DNA of 39,076 nucleotides from Cudoniella acicularis (Eukaryota; Ascomycota; Leotiomycetes; Helotiales; Helotiaceae): positions 1-39,076 of the forward strand of contig JAAMPI010000401.1 in the NCBI GenBank assembly GCA_013054445.1, given 5' to 3'. Below, in pieces: positions 33,810-39,076 of this stretch. A program made the translations under genes and the position numbers. The notes under the pieces are model-generated. The model searched no databases, was not told the origin of the DNA, and saw only the letters and a list, made by a program, of their open reading frames with translations. Each line of letters opens with the position of its first letter. Position 1 is the stretch's first letter.

Positions 33810-35118
33810 CTATAGTTCATGCTGAATCGAGTCGATTTCGGATCTGAAGAGTTTCGCGTTTGCTTCTGACATCTGAACACCAGTTAGACCAGAGACCCAC
33901 AATAAATCAGACGGCACATATACCTTGAAAAGCATGTTTATAGGCTTGAGTTCCTTTTCGCCTTCAAATGCCGTGAAGAGAATTTGTGCTGAAGTTGTCG
34001 AAGGCTTATCTTTAAACTCCATGGCACGGACAACAACGGTATTAAGTATGACTCTATGGGTATTTTCCTGGCGCATAATAAGTCGCGGGACTCGTGAGGT
34101 ATTCGAATCTGCGTCTTCATCTTCCAGGCCAGAAATATCAAACGATCCTGGGATAGGGGCCTCGTTTTCATCGAAACTGGCACACGGTGTTGGGACGTTA
34201 ATTTTAAGTGTTCCTACACCTCGCTCCTTCCATCCAGCTTCTTTAGATTCGAGAGCAAAAAGCTTGGCTCGTAATTGCAAAAGGGTTGTCTCTCCTGACT
34301 CCCCATCCTCAATAGGTACTGTAACTTGTCAGTCTTTGCGCCCAAAGTGCTCACAAAGAAGCCAAGTAAATACTGAAACGTACCTTTAGTAACCTTGGCC
34401 TTTTTCTTGTCCTCTGATGCTATATGACCACTCTCTTCGTCATCACTAGCGCCTTCACCCTCACTATTGTCATCGTCGCTGCCCTCATCCTCGTCACTCT
34501 CAGGTGCTCCAAAAGCTTTGGCCGGCTTCGAACCTAATTGGACATTTTCTTTTCCTGGAGCGGCGAAACTCGAAAGCTTTGGGCCAGATCCGCCAGTAAA
34601 GCCATTCCCTAAACTGGCACCAAACACACTGCCCGTTCCAAGACCACCAAATCCAGAGGAATTGCCGCCACCAAAGCTCAGCAGTGTAGCCGGTTTATCT
34701 TTCGACGTTGTTGTGGTGTTGCTTGCCGAAACTGGAGAGGTTAAGCTTGGTGTCTTTCCACTGGCTAATGCACCAAAGCCAGAGACGGGTGGAGCGGTAC
34801 CACCGAATATGCTGGGTTTGGAGGCTCCAAGACTGCCAAAAGGGGATGTGCTAGCAGCTGCTAGAGAGGCAAAGCCAGAACTCGCGAATGCTGACGCAGA
34901 TGTTTGTGTTTTGTCACTGAGCCCGCTACCAAAAGTTCCCTTCTGTGATGAGTCCGAAACCTTCCTCGATGTTTCATCGGCAGTAGAGTTGGCTTTTGAG
35001 GTATTTGTTGAGGCGGCTGCTATTGTCACCTGGGTGATAGAATTAGTACTAGCCTAGGCGCGGGGGAAACACAAAAAGGAAGCTCACCTTCAGGTCCGCT
35101 GCTTCATCTGCTGATTTC
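33810..35118 (-). CDS. yrb2: Ran-binding protein of the Yrb2/Hba1 type, N-terminus missing
   Basis: The family binds Ran-GTP and assists Crm1-dependent nuclear export. Exons: 34384-35029, 33924-34318 and 33810-33872. An upstream 3' splice site is at 35030 (TACTAAT branch) with a matching donor at 35087. The middle is FG-rich (SGFASLAAASTSPFGSLGAS, GSGPKLSSFAAPGKE), then an acidic stretch (ESDEDEGSDDDNSEGEG). The Ran-binding domain follows: LLQLRAKLFALESKEAGWKE, RGVGTLKINV, LIMRQENTHRVILN and ILFTAFEGEKE. The last intron (33873-33923, 51 bases) is in frame and stop-free; removing it restores NMLFKMSEANAKLFRSEI. No ATG opens the frame: upstream of about 35118 the sequence turns into a RIP-mutated pseudogene. 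Relatives normally carry a further N-terminal part of some 150-250 residues, so this gene appears 5'-truncated. Confidence 0.85.
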
Positions 35119-36065
35119 GTATAATCTCAGAGGTATCGCGCGGGCGTTCTTCTCAGGCCCCGACCGTGTTGTTCGATTTCCGTTCACCGCGCCCCTTCGG
35201 CTGAAGATCCTGGTCCGTGCTGGACTCACCTCCTGTATATAAGGCCCCCTTCGGGGCCACCTCTCTTCTTCTCTCCTTAGCTTAGTTTCTTCGTGAATAC
35301 AGCACTTCTTGCAAATACGTCCCTACGTGACGTCAGGGCCCTCGTGCCTTTGCAGAGCTGTAACATAGTGTTTGCCTCTATAACGATTATGCTCGTAGAC
35401 TCGAGTCTAAAGATCAGCGTCGGCGGCTCTCTAAAGCCTTTAAGCCTCTGTCGCGCTCTTCTTCTTCGTCTTGCCCTTTACTGTTATAGAATCACAAGTA
35501 ACTTCCTTATAGACAAACTCTATACTAATGGTTATCTTCCTCCTCTTACTAAACAAGTCACCTAGACCTTCTAGGTGCTCGTCGACTAGTTGCTAATCGA
35601 TCTCTAGCTTCTTCTATCGTTTCGTTAGGCCGCGCTGACGGCTCCGCTCGACGGAGATCTCGATGATCGTTTCTTCGCACGTATAATTATCTCCTAGAAA
35701 CTTATCCTCGTCTGCTAGAAGGCTTTTAAGCCGTGCCTCGAAGTCAACTTTCTAAAAGTCGCTCGGGGCTAGGACGAGATCGGGTTCTGTGTCTAAACAA
35801 ACATGCCTAGCTCTAATCTTCTCACGTTGGGAGATCTTCTACCGATAGTCATAGTGGATGTACACGGGGTTATTCTTGTCATGTTGCTTGTCCCTTCTCC
35901 AACCACCGAGTCGGAGAAGTGGTAACGCACGTTTGCCACTCGGCGGATCGGCTCGTTCGGCCGCCGGGCTTGGCTGGCTCCGGGGCTACTAGAAGTCGGA
36001 ACCTCGGGAGTTCTATAATTTAAAGAATAATCACCGTCTAGCCAGTCAAAGGTGGTGTTTTCCAT
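35104..36065 (-). pseudogene. RIP-mutated pseudogene of an unidentified, probably repeated fungal gene
   Basis: ATG at 36065 opens MENTTFDWLDGDYSLNYRTP. After about 50 codons the coding signal moves to another frame near 35890 and continues to a TGA at 35104-35106. It includes NPVYIHYDYR, KVDFEARLKSLLADEDKFLG, DETIIEI-like CEETIIEISVERSRQRG, ITISIEFVYKEVTCDSITVK and TRVYEHNRYRGKHY. The eight premature stops are seven TAG and one TAA, never TGA, and each fits a Gln codon mutated at CpA. RIP acts on duplicated DNA, so the sequence was probably multicopy. From memory it resembles a dispersed family of uncharacterised ascomycete proteins with an RGKHC motif; this is not verified. Its function is unknown. 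Confidence 0.6.
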
Positions 36066-36256
36066 GGTAGCATGCCTTCCCGAATTGACAAATATCGAGG
36101 CAAGAGGGCAAGTTCGTTGTCTACGCAGAGAGGACACGTGGCCGCTCGGAGTTTCTACGGTTTTCTACGGGCTTCCATAGGAGCTTCTCTGCCACTAATC
36201 ATGTGACATGGCCAAAACCACAAATCCAAATATCTTATAGTACGGCAACACATACA

Positions 36257-36999
36257 ATGACTCTCCCTGACATTCCATGCCTTACGAACCCAACACACAA
36301 GTATAACATCCACCGCTTCCATCCTCCACCCTCGGGTCAACCAGCTCTTCTACTCTGTATCCCACCATGCCATAAAACCCCCCCCCACCGCCTCCATCTG
36401 CCATCTTCAGACCAACCTCTTCGGATCCAAATCGAAGGTCCCCTGATAGCACTTCAGAAGCTCCTTCCAAGGGTTTCGTGGCATATAGCTGACCACTCCC
36501 ATGCGTTTCCATTACCAGGCGGCCCCGAACTAGCGAGGCTGGCGTTTCAAACAATATACCACCGGGAGGTACAGCCTGACATCCCTGGGGATATGGTCGT
36601 GCGGGATGAATACACAGGTTGGCTGGTAGAGGCTAGACCGGATGTGTAGGTGATTATCCTATAAACTTCCTGTCCTCAAGAGCCTACACTGATGCTCCCT
36701 TTTATTAAAGTATGATTGATTATTATGGAATTACGTTTGACCACCTCGTGCCAACCGACGATACCGATCCAGAAGTCCTGCAGATCAACATTTTTGAAAC
36801 CGAAGATGATGGAGGCGTATATGCAAACAAGAATAGCCGTTTTGAGATCGACCCCGCGGATTATACTGGGAAGAAGGTGCTTGCTCTGCCGAGATGCTGT
36901 CAGACAAGGAAGGGGACCACGGATCGGAGGAGGGTCAATGATGGAGTGAATATGAGGCATGGGAGGGCTTGGGAGAGATGGGAAATGCAATGTGAGTAG
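36257..36999 (+). CDS. hypothetical protein, two exons
   Basis: ATG at 36257 (MTLPDIPCLTNPTHKYNIHR) opens a frame to 36645. A GTAGGT donor at 36646 and TTAAAG acceptor at 36710 (65-base intron) join EARPDV in frame to MIDYYGITFDHLVPTDDTDP, and the frame runs to a stop at 36997-36999; total 225 residues. The join merges two otherwise independent coding-like frames, which supports it. Motif-like parts are LRIQIEGPLIALQKLLPRVS and INIFETEDDGGVYANKNSRF. No known domain is recognised, and there is no signal peptide or membrane segment. The acceptor is weak (AAAG), so exon 2 could be a separate short gene. Confidence 0.5.
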
Positions 37000-37369
37000 G
37001 ATAGGATAGGATTTAGGTAATGAGATGAGATTTGAGAGCGGAACGTGACGGGGCTTTGGAAGACAGAATACATTTAGGGTTGACAACACAGTATCTGGAA
37101 CAATGTATAATAAATAAACAATAAAAGCAATCTGAAATCAGGGGAAGTACACAACGTACCGTGTCCTTCCCTCTACCTTCTGCCCAATTTATGCCTCCAC
37201 ATGATTTAAAGCTTTCAACACCCTTCACTTCCCTATTTACTCTAAGGCGTCACAGAGGCGTCACAGAATTCCCCAGAACTATCTTAGCCTATCCATGTTC
37301 TCGGTATTTGAGCGTTGGGAACTTCAAATTCGTATAGTATAAGGCGACAACCCGACAGAGGGAGGTTCT

Positions 37370-37540
37370 TTAAGAAGAAGGGGGGGTGTCGCATGCCGCA
37401 GCACCGCAATGATAGGTATAAGTTCTACCGTCGCGATAGGACGGTATACAGGTACTAGGATTAGGACAACCGCTTGAATCCTTTCTAGTCGTGGGTACTA
37501 CATGACCACAACTGTAATGGTCCGTATAGATGATACACAT
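37370..37540 (-). CDS. small cysteine-rich protein, unidentified
   Basis: An ATG-started frame of 56 codons, MCIIYTDHYSCGHVVPTTRK followed by C at GCPNPSTCIPS and HCGAAACDTPP. It has six cysteines and a CGH motif, but no signal peptide. Short CGH-type Cys-rich proteins of this appearance are common hypothetical genes in filamentous ascomycetes. The Cys spacing and clear start and stop make chance less likely, but no promoter or intron supports it. It could also be the last exon of a longer gene. Confidence 0.4.
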   Translation of the reverse strand: MCIIYTDHYSCGHVVPTTRKDSSGCPNPSTCIPSYRDGRTYTYHCGAAACDTPPSS

Positions 37541-39076
37541 CTTCGAGAACAAGTATTAGCTGAGGTTTTTAAAGGGAGTGACAATAACAATTTCGATATG
37601 AAGTTGCAAAACTCGAGGATCAGAGATGGTTCTACAAGCGGTTCCGCACCTTGTATATAGTGAGGTAATTAAAGCCAAGGCAGCTTGTTATTTTGCAGAT
37701 GACACGAAGGAGGAAGACAAAATGAGGAAAACGCCTGTTAAAAGGTCTACGACAGGCTCGGATCACTGAAACTGCTAGCCGGTGCAAGCATGCATCCCGC
37801 TGCAGTATTGAACATGTCTGTCGGCTTGAGATGGAGTACATATAGAAGCCCCTCTCTATTCTAGCGAATTGGGCTCTTAAATCGTACACCCACACTTTGG
37901 GGGCGGCAGCCATGCATGTGCCAGCAGAGCCAAGTTTTCGAGGTGATCACGTTGCTTCAGGTGAGCGAGTTTGCCAATTGCGATCTCCATATGCGTCGCT
38001 TGTGCAAAAAGGCCGTAACTGCCTAAAGGGGAATAATATCCTAGGCAATACAGAATGTAGTGAGGACGAATGCAGCGACGGCATCATATAACGGTTTTTT
38101 GGCTAGTGCTACAGTAAGTCATCGAGCTGTGTACTGCACTTACAACTTGAGCGTGAGGCATAGAATACTTAGGCAAGAATTGGCTTCACTCATTAGCGGC
38201 GGGTAGGTACCTTCGGGGTTCAACTGAGCAGGGATGCACAGCCACAAGTATCTGGAAATGGACCCTCGCTAAAAATAATTAAGTAAAAGAATAGCGACAC
38301 CCAATTCGCCTTCTACTGTATACTCGTACTATGTCTCAAGGATTAGACTACTCTTTTTGGCTTTGGGTAGCAAACACAAGCAAGGATTGACACATCTCAC
38401 TGAGATATATATATTTTTAAAGTGCAGAATCCTCTTTACGCACGCTTTCTGCTAGCATTGTTTGATTTATTTTGACATTTTCCATTTCAATACGAAAGAT
38501 ACCGCTCTTTACAGTTTTTGGCACTTTGCTTATCTTATATAGATCAAATATAGAAATATTTCCTATGGCCGGTTTGCATTAGGAAACAAGAAGTAAAAGT
38601 AGTTGTGGGATTTTGCTTTGTGAAGACTTTCCATGTGAAGTATGTGAAGGGTGTGAAGTGTACAAAATAATTAAACGTGTTTACAGTAGTAAAACATTAT
38701 GTAAGGAGATTTGTATAGCCATTCTGAAACCCAAATACGCAAACTTTGAGAGAAAAAGAGTCCCTTAGAGGAAGCATTAGAAAGCACCCTCGACTTGATC
38801 CAGCATAGAAGTTAAGAATCCACAGCACTATAAGAACTAGGTTAGAGAGCTTAAAGATTGGGAAATTGCCAGAAAATTCACGATAAAAGAAATACGAAAG
38901 CAAAAAAATAAACGAATTGTAGAACTTGCACCTCCTAAAATAAAAGTACATTTCCACTATCCGTTCCTCCTTCAACCTCAGGCAAGTCCACCCTCCCCTA
39001 AAAGTACATACACTCCTTCCCATCCTTCTCCTCTCTCCCTCCTTTCCCTTCCATACCCCTCACCTCCCTACCCTAA
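37541..39076. other. AT-rich right end without supported genes
   Basis: Frames of 64-108 codons (37632-37913 minus, 37897-38091 plus, 38697-39023 minus) lack domain features, and the last is dominated by Phe/Ser from AT-rich DNA. The terminal CCCTAA is a single hexamer, not a telomere array. 37000-37369, left of the small Cys-rich frame, is likewise empty. Confidence 0.5.

Noticed and set aside
35120..35300. Possible LTR or promoter (TATATAAGG with GGCCCC repeats) suggesting a solo LTR
   Set aside because: No TG..CA ends, no second LTR and no short target duplication. The same bases continue the minus-strand pseudogene frame without interruption.
39071..39076. CCCTAA at the right end as a telomere
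   Set aside because: A single hexamer in the wrong orientation for a right-hand chromosome end, with no tandem array.
1..39076. tRNA, rRNA, CRISPR or bacterial-style operon features
   Set aside because: I looked for tRNA arms, rRNA segments and regular spaced repeats and saw none. The window is fungal and intron-bearing, so operons and Shine-Dalgarno sites do not apply.

Overview
The window is nuclear DNA of a filamentous ascomycete (Pezizomycotina, plausibly Leotiomycetes). The evidence is many short spliceosomal introns of about 47-75 bases with GT..AG ends and CTAAC/CTGAC-type branch points, fungal-type genes (Ole1 desaturase fused to cytochrome b5, UapA/UapC-type purine permease, GPR1/FUN34/YaaH transporter, PNP-NACHT-ankyrin NLR), a Tad-like LINE, and premature stops of the kind left by repeat-induced point mutation (RIP). 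Single N characters at 2699 and 15361 mark it as a draft assembly.

Layout. 1-3841 (minus): a fungal NLR-type receptor with a nucleoside-phosphorylase domain, a NACHT ATPase and ankyrin repeats that run off the left edge. It is interrupted at a G10 and an A8 run. 3842-7950: gene-poor. 7951-9377 (minus): MOSC-domain, mARC-like protein. 11403-15186 (minus): condensin subunit SMC2, intact in six exons. 15432-16170 (plus): PaaI-type hotdog thioesterase, divergent from SMC2. 16244-16458 and 20811-21061: two copies of a short element with 29-base terminal inverted repeats. 17495-18954 (minus): stearoyl-CoA delta-9 desaturase. 20487-23010: decayed coding remnants. 23530-25485 (plus): xanthine/urate permease with a UaY-type site and GATA motifs upstream. 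29086-31210 (minus): 5'-truncated LINE with a perfect 16-base target-site duplication, inserted just upstream of the TATA box of the acetate-transporter-family gene at 31445-32501 (plus). 33810-35118 (minus): Ran-binding protein of the Yrb2/Hba1 type that lacks its N-terminal part and abuts a RIP-mutated pseudogene (35104-36065, minus). 36257-36999 (plus): hypothetical protein. 37370-37540 (minus): small Cys-rich ORF. The right end is AT-rich and empty.

The functional genes are mostly unrelated housekeeping or transport genes and no metabolic cluster is evident. The notable themes are: (i) single-base frameshifts in the NLR (two), MOSC, thioesterase and permease genes while SMC2, desaturase, GPR1 and Yrb2-like exons are clean; (ii) mobile-element insertion next to genes; (iii) RIP-like decay limited to the LINE and one dispersed-looking pseudogene. 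Intron and exon boundaries are by eye from splice motifs, frame and family conservation. No database search was possible.
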